From NCBI GenBank assembly GCA_041653995.1, contig JBAZEK010000003.1:283901-347900 (forward strand): a stretch of DNA of 64,000 bases, given 5' to 3'. The translations under genes were made by a program, and so were the position numbers. The stretch comes from Dehalococcoidia bacterium (lineage in GTDB: Bacteria > Chloroflexota > Dehalococcoidia > GIF9 > UBA5629). Under the pieces are notes generated by a model that worked only from the letters and a program-made list of their open reading frames with translations, was not told where the DNA came from and made no database searches. This document shows, piece by piece, positions 44,239 to 53,235 of this stretch (the stretch's first letter is position 1; each line of letters begins with the position of its first letter).

Positions 44239-45078
44239 ATGCGCTTAGGTTTTTGCACGATGGGCTACCTCGATTACACAACGCTGGAGGAGGCTGTAAG
44301 GAGAATCGGCCGGATGGGATACAAAGTGGTTGACTTCTGGGCCTACAGCCCTCATCTCGGCCCTGATCTGTATGATAAAAAGGCCCGCCAACAGGTAATG
44401 AAAGTAGTAAAAGAATCCGGCCTGGAAGCGGTGGCGCTGTCGGTCAACGGAGGCGGACTGGCGCTTCACCTTAACTTCTCTCATTCAGTGGAAGCGATCA
44501 GGAAGAAGTCCGTGGAATATTATATCGACTGCGTTGATATGGCGGCCGATATGGGGATCCCCATGGTTAATATGATATCCGGGCACATGATACATGGCAC
44601 ACGGCGGGAACAGGCGTGGGAATGGAATCGTGAATGCATGCGTGAAGTCGTCAAGCGCGCCGAAGAGAAACGCATCATGATGGCAATTCACACGCTCACC
44701 TGGTGTGAATCGCGTGTGGTGGTTACGCTGGATGATGCGCTTCAAATGATGAGGGAGATCAATTCGCCCAACTGCAAGGTCATGATCGATACAGCCGATC
44801 AGAATATCACCGATCCGAACCTTTCCGATGCCGTCCGCAAGGCCGGAAAGGACCTTGTCTATGTTCACTGCAACGACAACGACGGTGTCGGGCAGGGTGA
44901 CGTCCATCTTCCGCCGGGGCGCGGCTCGGTTAACTGGAAGGTCTTCTTTTCCGCACTGAAAGAAATAAAGTATTCCGGTGATTTAACGATCCAGGTGCAT
45001 ACGGGACATCCGGTTGATATCGACGCCTGGGCAATGGAGTCAAAAGCCTATCTGGAAAATGTATTGAAGCAGATGTAA
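44239..45078 (+). CDS. Sugar phosphate isomerase/epimerase-like TIM-barrel protein
   Basis: 279 residues of the xylose isomerase-like/AP-endonuclease-2 family. Early GFCTMGYLDYTTLEEAV, the conserved Glu-binding HTLTWCESRVVVTL region, Asp in MIDTADQN, His in VHCNDNDG and a late HTGHP match metal-binding positions of sugar epimerases. RBS AAAGGAGAG precedes the ATG. It is followed 38 bases later by a Gfo/Idh/MocA dehydrogenase, a common pair for oxidising and rearranging inositols or rare sugars. Which sugar is unknown. Confidence 0.85.
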   Translation: MRLGFCTMGYLDYTTLEEAVRRIGRMGYKVVDFWAYSPHLGPDLYDKKARQQVMKVVKESGLEAVALSVNGGGLALHLNFSHSVEAIRKKSVEYYIDCVDMAADMGIPMVNMISGHMIHGTRREQAWEWNRECMREVVKRAEEKRIMMAIHTLTWCESRVVVTLDDALQMMREINSPNCKVMIDTADQNITDPNLSDAVRKAGKDLVYVHCNDNDGVGQGDVHLPPGRGSVNWKVFFSALKEIKYSGDLTIQVHTGHPVDIDAWAMESKAYLENVLKQM

Positions 45079-45115
45079 TCATAAAAAGTATAGTATAAAG
45101 CCCGGGGGAAGAGGT

Positions 45116-46300
45116 ATGGAACAAAGCAAAAAGACAAAGATAGGCCTGATCGGTGCGGGAAACATCTGTCGGGTGGGCCATGGCCCGGCCATCACGGCGG
45201 ACGGGAGGGCCTATGTTGCCGCAATCAGCGATCTCGACCCGTACAACAGAGAGCTCTTCGCAAAAAAGTACAGGGTGCGCGGTGTGTATGAAGACCACCG
45301 TGCCATGCTCGAACGCGAAGACCTGGATGCCGTTGTCATATCGTCACCCCCCTGGGTTCACGCGCGTCATGTCGAAGACAGCGCAGCAAAAGGCCTGCCC
45401 ATCCTGTGTGAAAAACCCATGGCGACGACCCTTGAAGACTGCCGCGCGATAATCGAAGCGGGCAAAAAACATAACGTCTATATCCTGATGGGCCACTGCA
45501 AGCGCTTCGAGCCGGGACACCAGAGAATCAGAGAATTGCTGATGGAAAATGTACTGGGAAGGATCTTCCAGGTCAGTATCTTCTGGTACTTTTTCATTCC
45601 GAATCTCAGTGAGGGCTGGCTGGGGTCTGTTGCTCAAAAACTAAAGAAACACGGATTCGATGTGGATAGACAGTTTGGTTTCTGGAGGTACAGCGACGTC
45701 AGGGCCGGGGGAGGCGATTTTTTCGATCACGCGCCGCACTACATCGACATCATCCGGTTCTATGGAATGGAGATCGAACAGGTCTCATGTGAGACCAAAA
45801 GGTGTTATCCGGATATACGCCCTTTTGAGGATATCGCTGTGGCCACTTTCAGGCTCTCTAATGGCGCGGTCTTTCTCTATGACAAGAATATCGTCCGCAC
45901 GGGATGGCCTTACGGTTTTGAGCGCGGATATATCTACGGGGAGAAGGGAAGGATCGCTTTCAAAGCCGCCCATGCATACCAGAAACGTGGAATGAAAGTC
46001 GGGATATACCGTCTTCCCAATATACCCCTTAATCTTTATAATTCCGCCCTGTCGCCTTACGGCAGGAAAAATACAATGTTTTATCGGCAAATGAAATTCT
46101 TTATCGACAAAGTACGGAATGAGCATACACTGAAAAACGCTGTCGACGGCGCCTGGGGCGCCACACCGGAGGACTCATACCTCACCATGGCCTGGACCCT
46201 TGCATCATACAAGTCCGCCAGGGACGGGATAAAGATCACGCGCGATAACCTGTTCAAAGAGATAGAGACTTTCCAGACCTGCCAGCCTCATGATTGGTAG
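45116..46300 (+). CDS. Gfo/Idh/MocA-family NAD(P)-dependent oxidoreductase
   Basis: 394 residues. N-terminal Rossmann fold (KIGLIGAGNICRVGHG, about 8-23), the family's EKPMATTLEDC motif with the catalytic Lys, and GGGDFFDHAPHYIDIIRF giving the active-site Asp/His pair. C-terminal alpha/beta dimerisation domain. It oxidises or reduces a sugar or cyclitol with NAD(P). It works beside the isomerase encoded just upstream. GGGGGAAGAGGT serves as the RBS. Confidence 0.9.
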   Translation: MEQSKKTKIGLIGAGNICRVGHGPAITADGRAYVAAISDLDPYNRELFAKKYRVRGVYEDHRAMLEREDLDAVVISSPPWVHARHVEDSAAKGLPILCEKPMATTLEDCRAIIEAGKKHNVYILMGHCKRFEPGHQRIRELLMENVLGRIFQVSIFWYFFIPNLSEGWLGSVAQKLKKHGFDVDRQFGFWRYSDVRAGGGDFFDHAPHYIDIIRFYGMEIEQVSCETKRCYPDIRPFEDIAVATFRLSNGAVFLYDKNIVRTGWPYGFERGYIYGEKGRIAFKAAHAYQKRGMKVGIYRLPNIPLNLYNSALSPYGRKNTMFYRQMKFFIDKVRNEHTLKNAVDGAWGATPEDSYLTMAWTLASYKSARDGIKITRDNLFKEIETFQTCQPHDW

Positions 46301-46307
46301 TCTCCGC

Positions 46308-46631
46308 TCAGATAATCGCCAGTTGAATTTTAATTGCTTCCTCAACTTTGCGCATATCTGCCGGAGAAAGACCACCCTCAAGGCGAACCAGCCGTTCCTT
46401 GCTCACGGTGGCGAGCTGATCTGCCATCGCTTTGCTTTCCCGTCCCGCGACAACGACCTTTGCTTCACTGGCATAAAGCTTATCTGTTTTACTGCTTAAA
46501 GGCACAACCTGGACACGGTTCAGGAATTTATTTGAAGAGTCATTGCTGACTATCACAGCAGGCCGTGCTTTTTTTATTTCTCCACCGATGGAAGGATCGA
46601 AGTTAATCCACCACACCTCACCCCGTTGCAT
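46308..46631 (-). CDS. mazF: MazF/PemK-family toxin (mRNA interferase)
   Basis: 107 residues. QRGEVWWINFDPSIGGEIKKARPAVIVSND is the MazF/PemK signature (GEVWWVxLDPxxGxExxxxRPAVIVS), and the rest (VQVVPLSSKT, VRLEGGLSPADM) fits its SH3-like ribonuclease barrel. It cleaves mRNA at short motifs unless bound by the antitoxin. The antitoxin gene starts upstream and overlaps it by 14 bases. Convergent with the sugar oxidoreductase gene, with a 7-base gap. Confidence 0.9.
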   Translation of the reverse strand: MQRGEVWWINFDPSIGGEIKKARPAVIVSNDSSNKFLNRVQVVPLSSKTDKLYASEAKVVVAGRESKAMADQLATVSKERLVRLEGGLSPADMRKVEEAIKIQLAII

Positions 46632-46848
46632 TATTCATGTCCTTAATAGTGATCTCAGCCCAGTCAACAGCATCAGCCTCCCTGTTTTTATCCCGCGCCA
46701 TTTTAGCATAGGATGCGTCCAGACTAGGGCGGATAACATGCGGCCTCACCAGGTCCTCAATAAATTTGCTTATTTTCCGTGGCCCTATAACTTTACGCAG
46801 CCCTTCATAAACCTCAGCATCAATCGTCAGTGTCAGTTTTTTCTGCAT
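46618..46848 (-). CDS. Antitoxin partner of MazF
   Basis: 76 residues from the ATG at 46848, chosen because AAGGGGTG lies upstream and the promoter ends just before; a longer frame from 46920 has no RBS. The N-terminus QKKLTLTIDAEVYEGLRKVI with KISKFIEDLVRPHV is a ribbon-helix-helix DNA-binding unit, followed by an acidic tail that would neutralise the toxin. It probably autoregulates the pair through the direct repeat in the promoter (see 46870). Overlaps the toxin gene. Confidence 0.82.
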   Translation of the reverse strand: MQKKLTLTIDAEVYEGLRKVIGPRKISKFIEDLVRPHVIRPSLDASYAKMARDKNREADAVDWAEITIKDMNNATG

Positions 46849-46869
46849 ATCACACCCCTTTATACGTGT

Positions 46870-46898
46870 ATTATACGTGTAGCGTTGCAATAAATCAA
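46870..46898 (-). promoter_or_regulatory. Promoter and repeat operator of the toxin-antitoxin pair
   Basis: Minus strand TTGATT (46898-46893), 17-base spacer, perfect TATAAT (46875-46870). The direct repeat ACACGTATAA occurs twice across the -10 and just downstream (46861-46881), typical for ribbon-helix-helix autorepression. Confidence 0.6.
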
Positions 46899-47016
46899 CA
46901 TTTTCGGCGCCGTTCCTCAAAACAGCGGCTGGGCAGGGCGATAGGCTGTCTTGACGACATTCAAATCCGGCATGAAATACATGAGGCCGTTAAAGAGCAT
47001 CTGGATATGGACTGAA

Positions 47017-47029
47017 GGGGACGGTCCCC
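47017..47029. repeat. REP-like palindrome GGGGAC-G-GTCCCC
   Basis: Perfect 6-bp arms around one base, in the noncoding stretch 46920-47058. Such palindromes are common cores of REP elements and transposase ends, but only one copy is seen here. Confidence 0.35.
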
Positions 47030-47058
47030 GAACTTCTGTTTAACGACAATAAGCCTGC

Positions 47059-48291
47059 TTATTCGTAGACCTTCTCCTCGGCCGCTTCCTCGCTGCTGAG
47101 GTGGATGTCCTCCTCGATATTCCTCTCGTCCACGGACTTTGACAGCAGTTCCTTGTAGAACTCGTGCTGAATGATCAGGTTCTGGATATCGTTGGTGCCC
47201 GTCCATATCTGCAGCAGCCTGGCCTCCCTCACGGCCCTTTCGATGGGGAAGACCCTGGTATAGCCGATGCCGCCCAGAATCTGCATGGTCTCGTTGGCCA
47301 CCTCCCACTGAGTCTGGGTTGCGAACCGCTTCAGCTCCGATACCATCCGTCTGCGGTAGCCTGCCGTGCCGACCTGGTCGTCGACGGTGCGCGCTACCAC
47401 GTAGGCCAGCGCATTGACCGCGTCTATCTTCGTGATGCACTCGGCAATCCTGAAGCTTACAGCCTCGAAATTACGTATGGTCTGTCCGAACGCCTTGCGC
47501 TTATTGGCGTAGCGGGCCGCGATCTCCAGCAGGGAGCGCGCGCCGTTGATATAGCCCACCATTCTCTCCGGCACCATCATGTGGTAGAAGACCTCGGAGC
47601 CCTTGTTCTCCTTTCCCAGCAGATTCTCCTCGGGGACCTTACCGTCCCTGAAAATGATCCTGGCCGTGCCGGTGCCGCGGCTGCCCATCAGTCCGTACAC
47701 GTGCTTCACTTCGACACCCATATCCCTCTCAACGATAAAGACGCTCAGCGAGTTATGTCCCCCGCCGGGATTGGTTACGGCGTAGACCAGGAAAAAATCC
47801 GCGCCCTCGCCGCCTACCACAAAGCGCTTCTGTCCGTTGAGTATGTAATGCTTCCCTTCTTTGCGCGCCGTGGTGGTCGCGCCGAAGAAGTCCGACCCGC
47901 CCCTGGGCTCGGTCAGCGCCTCACCGGCCCAGATCTTGCCTGCCACCAGCGGCTTGAGGTATTTCTGTTTTTGTGCCTCTGTTCCATAGGCATTCAGCGC
48001 GTCCGAGATGAGGCCGACGATCCCGAAAACGCAGGCCAGTGGAATTCCCAGTTTGCCCACCTCGCCCAGAACGACGAAATCGTCAACGTATTTAAGCCCC
48101 CTTCCTCCGTATTGCTTCGGTGCCCGTATAGCCAGCAGGTTTCTTCTTCCTGCCTCTTCGATAAATTCCTTGGGGAATTTGATCTTCTCGTCATCCATAT
48201 CGAGGATAAGCTGGCGCGGCACCCATTTAACAAAGTCCTGCACTTCTTTCAGTAGACCCTTCTGCTCCGCAGTTAAAAACACCTCAAACAT
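47059..48291 (-). CDS. Acyl-CoA dehydrogenase
   Basis: 410 residues, complete. The flavin/substrate segment ALTEPRGGSDFFGATTTA, the VPERMVGYINGARSL helix with a Glu at the long-chain/isovaleryl-type base position, and the C-terminal WTGTNDIQNLI define the family. The YEGT Glu used by medium-chain enzymes is replaced (WTGT). An unusually acidic C-terminal extension (KSVDERNIEEDIHLSSEEAAEEKVYE) is also found as two isolated tails elsewhere in the window. Monocistronic. It oxidises an acyl-CoA; substrate unknown. Confidence 0.92.
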   Translation of the reverse strand: MFEVFLTAEQKGLLKEVQDFVKWVPRQLILDMDDEKIKFPKEFIEEAGRRNLLAIRAPKQYGGRGLKYVDDFVVLGEVGKLGIPLACVFGIVGLISDALNAYGTEAQKQKYLKPLVAGKIWAGEALTEPRGGSDFFGATTTARKEGKHYILNGQKRFVVGGEGADFFLVYAVTNPGGGHNSLSVFIVERDMGVEVKHVYGLMGSRGTGTARIIFRDGKVPEENLLGKENKGSEVFYHMMVPERMVGYINGARSLLEIAARYANKRKAFGQTIRNFEAVSFRIAECITKIDAVNALAYVVARTVDDQVGTAGYRRRMVSELKRFATQTQWEVANETMQILGGIGYTRVFPIERAVREARLLQIWTGTNDIQNLIIQHEFYKELLSKSVDERNIEEDIHLSSEEAAEEKVYE

Positions 48292-48359
48292 GATTCCTCC
48301 TTCTCAACCTCGTGGCGACGGGACAATTATACAGCAGGGCAGTATAAAATCAACGAATA

Positions 48360-48378
48360 GGGGGGGGGGGGGGGGGGG
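48360..48378 (+). repeat. Poly-G tract of 19 bases
   Basis: Nineteen G in a row, about 70 bases upstream of the acyl-CoA dehydrogenase start. It marks the change to AT-richer sequence. It may be a genuine slippage tract, or an assembly or sequencing artefact. Confidence 0.6.
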
Positions 48379-48478
48379 AAATAGGCAATACAAAAGAATA
48401 GATAATTCAGCTAATGGTGATTATTTACATGCAAGCATACTAATGCTTTTTATATAGACACCGCTGAAGCTCCGATAT

Positions 48479-48505
48479 TTGACACCTCCTTGAATATCCT
48501 ATACG
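48479..48505 (+). promoter_or_regulatory. Promoter of the small gene at 48549
   Basis: TTGACA (48479-48484), 15-base spacer, TATACG (48500-48505). The short spacer is suboptimal. Confidence 0.4.
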
Positions 48506-48548
48506 CTTTTCATCGACAAATCACCAGTCATAACAAGGAGCTACACTA

Positions 48549-48722
48549 ATGAAAACATTTATAGTAACCGTTAGATGCACAAATCCTAAATGTCATTACG
48601 AAATTGAAGGAGTTGTCATCTCAGCACCGACAGCGTATCAAGCCAAACAATACTCCATGAAATGCCCCGCCCACGATTTTGACATGGAAGTTATTGGCGA
48701 CCCCAAAGAGAAGAGAACCTAG
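48549..48722 (+). CDS. Small Cys-containing protein (57 residues)
   Basis: Starts MKTFIVTVRCTNPKCHYEIEG and ends DMEVIGDPKEKRT. The CTNPKC and MKCPAHDF segments could bind one zinc. RBS AAGGAGC is well placed and a promoter lies upstream. It opens the AT-rich island before the six-gene cluster on the same strand. No family recognised. Confidence 0.55.
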   Translation: MKTFIVTVRCTNPKCHYEIEGVVISAPTAYQAKQYSMKCPAHDFDMEVIGDPKEKRT

Positions 48723-48847
48723 CATCCTCGCCACTTCCGATTCATCGATCGCTCAATCGACTTTTCGTCGCATTGACACCGTATGTGATAATAGAAAGTA
48801 TCCTTTAATCCGCAAATGCCCTATTTGATCTGTGGCAAAAGTATAAA

Positions 48848-50050
48848 ATGAGTTCAGAGACAGCGTCCGTTAGTTGTCATAGACTCCACCCATTCCCTGC
48901 ACGTATGGCTCCTGAGATTGCCATTAAGGCGGCCAGTTCAGTCCCGATTGGTTCTGTCGTGCTTGATACCATGTGTGGCTCTGGAACGGTCCTCAGAGAA
49001 TCGGTTAAACAGGGGCACCGCGCTATTGGATTTGACGTGGACCCACTCGCTGTACTCATGTCCAAAGTAGCGACTACATCTCTAGATGTGGATTTATTAA
49101 TAAAGAAGGCTGATAATATAGCTAATCATGCAATGTTGCTTAATAGTGACGATGTATATTTGCCATGGATAGACAATGACTACGAAACCCAGAAATTCAT
49201 TGAGTTCTGGTTTGATCATGAGCAACGAAACACTCTTCGGGCACTTTGCTGGCTAATACTTCGTGTTCACGGTCCAATTGGTGATGCTCTCAGGTTAGCC
49301 ATCAGCAAAATTATTATTACTAAAGAACCACGTGCCTCACTCGCAAGGGACACTTCTCATAGCCGACCACACCGTGTAATTTGCACCAATTCGTACGATG
49401 TTATTCAGGGATTTACTAAAGCTATAATAGATATAACTAAGAATCTCAACGAAAAGGAGTTAACCGGCACTGCGGAAATCAAAAGAGCGGATGCACGTCA
49501 TCTCCCTTCCTGGCTTACTGAGAAAGTACACTTAGTGGTGACATCACCACCATACGGCAATGCCATTGATTATCTACGAGGACACAGACTAGCTCTGGTA
49601 TGGCTGGGCTACACCATCCCAAAAATCAGGGCGATTAGAGACAATAATATTGGCAGACAAAGTGGCTCGCTAGATAGGAATGGGTGTTCATGTGTGTCTA
49701 AACTTATGAAACAGCTAGGTTGCGTTGAAAAATTAGAGCCGAGCACACAACGCAGACTCTCCATATTTGTAAAGGACATGTATTTGGTGTTGCACGAGAT
49801 TAATCGATCATTGATGGTACGCGGCCACGCTATCCTAGTTGTGGGCAACTCTTTCATAGATGGCCAATTTCTTGATAATGCTAGAATGATTTCTGCTGCA
49901 GGCAGGGCCATTGGCTTCAAGGAAATAGCCTGCTACTCTCGTGATATACCAAATGACCACAGGTATCTTCCGCCGCCTACGATTGGAGGTAACTCAGCTC
50001 TCGACAATAGGATGAGGCAAGAGGTTGTATTAACCTTTGAAAAAAAGTGA
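48848..50050 (+). CDS. DNA methyltransferase (N4-cytosine or N6-adenine type)
   Basis: 400 residues. HPFPARMAPEIAIKAA leads to the AdoMet motif I DTMCGSGTVL (from Asp40) and GFDVDP. The catalytic motif IV TSPPYGNAIDY is at 232-242. Motif I before IV and SPPY chemistry place it among amino-methylating DNA methylases; no target recognition domain is obvious. It heads six same-strand genes (sigma-like, XRE, ImmA, NurA, HerA), so it may protect self DNA from the HerA-NurA nuclease. TTGACA at 48773 may be its -35. No adjacent restriction enzyme of a standard type. Confidence 0.85.
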   Translation: MSSETASVSCHRLHPFPARMAPEIAIKAASSVPIGSVVLDTMCGSGTVLRESVKQGHRAIGFDVDPLAVLMSKVATTSLDVDLLIKKADNIANHAMLLNSDDVYLPWIDNDYETQKFIEFWFDHEQRNTLRALCWLILRVHGPIGDALRLAISKIIITKEPRASLARDTSHSRPHRVICTNSYDVIQGFTKAIIDITKNLNEKELTGTAEIKRADARHLPSWLTEKVHLVVTSPPYGNAIDYLRGHRLALVWLGYTIPKIRAIRDNNIGRQSGSLDRNGCSCVSKLMKQLGCVEKLEPSTQRRLSIFVKDMYLVLHEINRSLMVRGHAILVVGNSFIDGQFLDNARMISAAGRAIGFKEIACYSRDIPNDHRYLPPPTIGGNSALDNRMRQEVVLTFEKK

Positions 50051-50068
50051 TGCCGGGATCAGACCTCA

Positions 50069-50695
50069 ATGAATGGCATGGAACGGGAAAAGTATGCTGA
50101 CCAACTTCATCAAAGACTTCTTCAGCATGATCCAGTAGCACCTGCGGACTTTGCCGAAACTTATCTGGAAGAGTTGGTCCGGAGACTTAGGGCCAGAGCT
50201 GGCTCCGTTGTTGATGAGACCCTTGTTCGTGATGCTGCTACGGATGCTCTGCTAGATTATGTCCAACACCCATCCAAGTTCAATCCGAAAAAGTCAGCCA
50301 TTTTCACGTATTTGACCATGGCTTCCTATCGGGATCTCCAAAATATGCTTGTTAAGGAAAAACGAAGAGGACGCCGTGAAATACAGATACAAGATGTCGA
50401 AATATCGACAGATGATGGGAATAATATAGTGGAACTGGACAATCCCATACTGGACAATATGTCAGAGATGGAAATAAAGGACCTCCTAGGCCGCGTTGCT
50501 GAAATATTTCCTGATGCTCGGGATCGCGCTCTTCTGGATCTCATGATTGATGGTGAACGGAGAACCATTAAATACTGCAGTATATTGGGAATTCAGTCTT
50601 TATCTGCAGATAGGCAAAGAAAAATTGTGAAACAGCACAAAGATAGAATAACCAAGCGCCTACGTAGACTCGGAGACAAAATCCATGGAACATAA
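50069..50695 (+). CDS. Sigma-70-like regulatory protein
   Basis: 208 residues. Residues about 45-110 resemble sigma region 2 (LVRDAATDALLDYVQHP... FTYLTMASYRDLQNMLVKEK), with a basic patch KRRGRRE. Residues about 150-205 resemble region 4 (FPDARDRALLDLMIDGE then an HTH-like stretch). It is 18 bases after the methylase and overlaps the XRE gene by 11 bases. It may direct transcription of the cluster or of a partner locus. The start at 50069 lacks a clear RBS; ATG at 50078 is possible. Confidence 0.6.
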   Translation: MNGMEREKYADQLHQRLLQHDPVAPADFAETYLEELVRRLRARAGSVVDETLVRDAATDALLDYVQHPSKFNPKKSAIFTYLTMASYRDLQNMLVKEKRRGRREIQIQDVEISTDDGNNIVELDNPILDNMSEMEIKDLLGRVAEIFPDARDRALLDLMIDGERRTIKYCSILGIQSLSADRQRKIVKQHKDRITKRLRRLGDKIHGT

Positions 50696-51113
50696 TGAGA
50701 CTTCATCTATACTGCGGCATGCAGCGAAAAAAGCCGGTCAGATGAAATTCTTTTTAGCAGAATATCTTAGTGAGTTCCGCAGATTCCGTGGATTTTCAGA
50801 GGAAGAGGTGGCACAGTTTCTTGGCTGCAACGCTATGTTCATATCCAAGCTATCTTTGTGTAGACGACCGCAACCTCAATCCCAAAAGTTTCGTTCGGAT
50901 GTCGAGCTGATTGCAGTAGCCTTCAATATACAGCCAAGTCGGTTGGTTCAACTTATTAGAGAAGTGGAGGCCATGAAAGTGTTGTGTGAGCGTAAGCTTG
51001 TAACACAGGAAGTCCCGCAAGGACTTCTTGCAGTTGCAAGAGATATTACAGACGTCGAACTTGATAATGATGGCACAGTTAAGCCCGTTGAGGATGGCGA
51101 GGAAGAAAAATAA
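50685..51113 (+). CDS. XRE-family helix-turn-helix regulator
   Basis: 142 residues. The N-terminal HTH (about 20-85) reads LSEFRRFRGFSEEEVAQFLG and CNAMFISKLSLCRRP, a variant of the XRE fold, followed by a helical region. The C-terminus is acidic. Its start lies 11 bases inside the sigma-like gene, and the metallopeptidase gene starts 20 bases inside its end. Overlaps on both sides suggest strict co-expression. In XRE/ImmA pairs the peptidase cleaves or releases the repressor on signal. Confidence 0.8.
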   Translation: MEHNETSSILRHAAKKAGQMKFFLAEYLSEFRRFRGFSEEEVAQFLGCNAMFISKLSLCRRPQPQSQKFRSDVELIAVAFNIQPSRLVQLIREVEAMKVLCERKLVTQEVPQGLLAVARDITDVELDNDGTVKPVEDGEEEK

Positions 51114-51867
51114 GGTGCGCCACAAGCGATACCAACTTATTTCCGATGATTTTTGGAAGGCGGCAGGTGGTCGGGGTGAGTTTCCTTGCCAAATGGAAGT
51201 GGCCGTTCTTTGGGCACTACCATTGGCCGTAATAAAACTACCGCGTCTTTGGGTTCTAGATGTGGATGCATGGCTGGCAAAAAGGAATATTGAATATCAA
51301 TTCCGTATCGAAAATCGTGCTTTACATGGCAGTCTGATTGCCTATCGAGGCTATGGCTTTGTTCTCCTGAACGGAGCAGATAGTGATGCGGAGTTGCGAT
51401 ATTCTCTGGCCCACGAGGCGGCTCATTTCCTCTTAAACTACCTTCGTCCTCGGCGAAAGGCAGAAAGTATTCTTGGACCCACGATTTTAGAAGTATTCGA
51501 TGGATTTAGGCCTCCTACTATACAGGAAAGGATACATAGCATTCTTGATGGCATTCCTATTGGTTTTCATATCCATCTAATGGAACGCAATACTAATAGC
51601 ATGCTAAATTTGGAGGCTATTATGGAACTTGAAGATAATACTGACATGCTGGCAATCGAAATGATCGCTCCGGAGAACGAGGTTCGATGCCGCGTGAAAA
51701 GATATTTGAATAATGAGAGTAGCAATAAACCAGTTGATATTGCGTTACAGCTCCTTCAAGGGGAATTTGGTCTCCCTCAAGCGGTAGCTGAGATTTATGC
51801 ATCCCGCCTATATCCGGCAGTTCGATCATCTTCAGTTCGAGAGTGGCTGCGGCAAAAAGAAGAATGA
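51094..51867 (+). CDS. ImmA/IrrE-family metallopeptidase
   Basis: 257 residues from the ATG at 51094; ATGs at 51067/51070 are possible. The zinc motif HEAAH (about 107-111) sits in LRYSLAHEAAHFLLNYLRP, and the later ELEDNTDMLAIEMIAPENEV matches the segment that supplies the Glu ligand in IrrE-type peptidases. Such enzymes cleave XRE repressors when sensing DNA damage or invading DNA. The adjacent XRE regulator is the natural substrate. The C-terminal part (about 200-257) is family-atypical. Confidence 0.82.
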   Translation: MARKKNKVRHKRYQLISDDFWKAAGGRGEFPCQMEVAVLWALPLAVIKLPRLWVLDVDAWLAKRNIEYQFRIENRALHGSLIAYRGYGFVLLNGADSDAELRYSLAHEAAHFLLNYLRPRRKAESILGPTILEVFDGFRPPTIQERIHSILDGIPIGFHIHLMERNTNSMLNLEAIMELEDNTDMLAIEMIAPENEVRCRVKRYLNNESSNKPVDIALQLLQGEFGLPQAVAEIYASRLYPAVRSSSVREWLRQKEE

Positions 51868-51969
51868 CGTTGTCGAACTTACTGTGTCGAGTGGGAAGAA
51901 TATATAGGAGGCAGCAGTAGTTTGCCATATGATAACAGGCCTTAGTGCCGAAACTGCTGGAGATAAGTT

Positions 51970-53214
51970 ATGGTACAGTCTGAGAACGAGGAGAACCATG
52001 GTTTAACTTCGACGTCACAGCCACTGAAAATGGAAGATCAACGGGAGTCGATTCTGCCTGACGAATATACATCTGCTTACGGCGAAGAGTTGTCAAGCAC
52101 TTTGAATCTAGACACATGGCAAAGTAGTGATGATCTGGCAGGTCTGTATGCTCGGCTAGAAGAAGAAATAAAAGAAGCAGTACATCGCGAGGACGAGATG
52201 CGCCTCCGCATTCGACAGAGCGTTTTCCCCGCATTACGAAATAGAGTTGGGGCACCTCCGAACGCCGGCGTTTATCAAGGTACGATTGACCAAATTGAGA
52301 AAGTTCATTGTGGATACCTCTTCAATGGGCTGGTAGAAGCATGCGACGGTAATTATATCCCCTATGATACTCTTCCGTTGACGATTGTGCAGATAGGGAT
52401 TTCACTCGTATCGTACAAGGGAAACCAAGGTTCATGGGTGCATCGGCTTTTCAGGCGAGATCTTCGCGTAGGCGGGGGCAATCCCGTTGACGATGCTCTA
52501 AATCTATTAGAGCGTCGTCAACATCGGACTGGTTTTGATGCTGAAAGCTCAAGAGATCGATTGACTACTCTTGGAACGCGCGGGATCATGGCTTATGCTG
52601 AGCGCGCGGTCCTTTTAAAACGTTCTAATGCACTGTGGAGGATGGGGCATGGCAATCCAGCTCCCTATGAAATCTTAACCGGTTCCGGCATGGTCGAACT
52701 AATTGATCAGGGTCTCGATATTCTTAATAAACTGATCCTGGAACATGAGCGATTCATCTTCGTGCCCAGCGCTCCGGCAAATCGCATGCTGCTAACTGTA
52801 GGTAATGCCTTGCGCCCCCTAGAATATGCCATCATCGATACTTCTGAGGATGATATCACTCGTATACTGAACCGTGGCCACTATCGCGGATCTTGGAAGA
52901 AGGCGGTAGCTAAGCTCGAGCAATTCGCTAAGGAAGCTGGACCTAAGATCGTGGTAGGTGTCTTCCGAGCTACACCAATGGGTCCGGCCCATATGTTCTA
53001 TGCTCACGCAGCACACGCACATGAAGCAGCTCTCATAGCTATGGCTGACAGCATTCTTCAGGAGCATAGGGGGTTCCCTATGCTTATTACATTGGCAGAT
53101 ACCGTTTGCGGTGCCATTTTTGGCACCGAATCATTGGTTCCTCAGATCCAAGTAGCCTATGGAGAGACTAACGCACCTTTCAGATACCAAACGGAACGAC
53201 AAACACGTCATTAG
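51970..53214 (+). CDS. NurA-domain nuclease-like protein
   Basis: 414 residues. Residues about 110-405 match the NurA family: the metal-binding Asp126 in CDGNYIPYDTLPLTIV, and a C-terminal LITLADTVCGAIFG with Asp377, as found around the second catalytic Asp of NurA. The family is a 5-prime-3-prime exonuclease and ssDNA endonuclease. An N-terminal extension (1-100) is predicted helical. RBS GGAG before the ATG. Next gene is HerA, its known partner in archaeal end resection. Here, outside an archaeal Mre11-Rad50 operon, a defence role is more likely. Confidence 0.78.
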   Translation: MVQSENEENHGLTSTSQPLKMEDQRESILPDEYTSAYGEELSSTLNLDTWQSSDDLAGLYARLEEEIKEAVHREDEMRLRIRQSVFPALRNRVGAPPNAGVYQGTIDQIEKVHCGYLFNGLVEACDGNYIPYDTLPLTIVQIGISLVSYKGNQGSWVHRLFRRDLRVGGGNPVDDALNLLERRQHRTGFDAESSRDRLTTLGTRGIMAYAERAVLLKRSNALWRMGHGNPAPYEILTGSGMVELIDQGLDILNKLILEHERFIFVPSAPANRMLLTVGNALRPLEYAIIDTSEDDITRILNRGHYRGSWKKAVAKLEQFAKEAGPKIVVGVFRATPMGPAHMFYAHAAHAHEAALIAMADSILQEHRGFPMLITLADTVCGAIFGTESLVPQIQVAYGETNAPFRYQTERQTRH

Positions 53215-53235
53215 TAAAAACATAAGGAGAACAAC

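Noticed and set aside
47164..48255. A 363-residue open frame opposite the acyl-CoA dehydrogenase
   Set aside because: Fully antisense to a gene with clear family motifs; no recognisable domain of its own.
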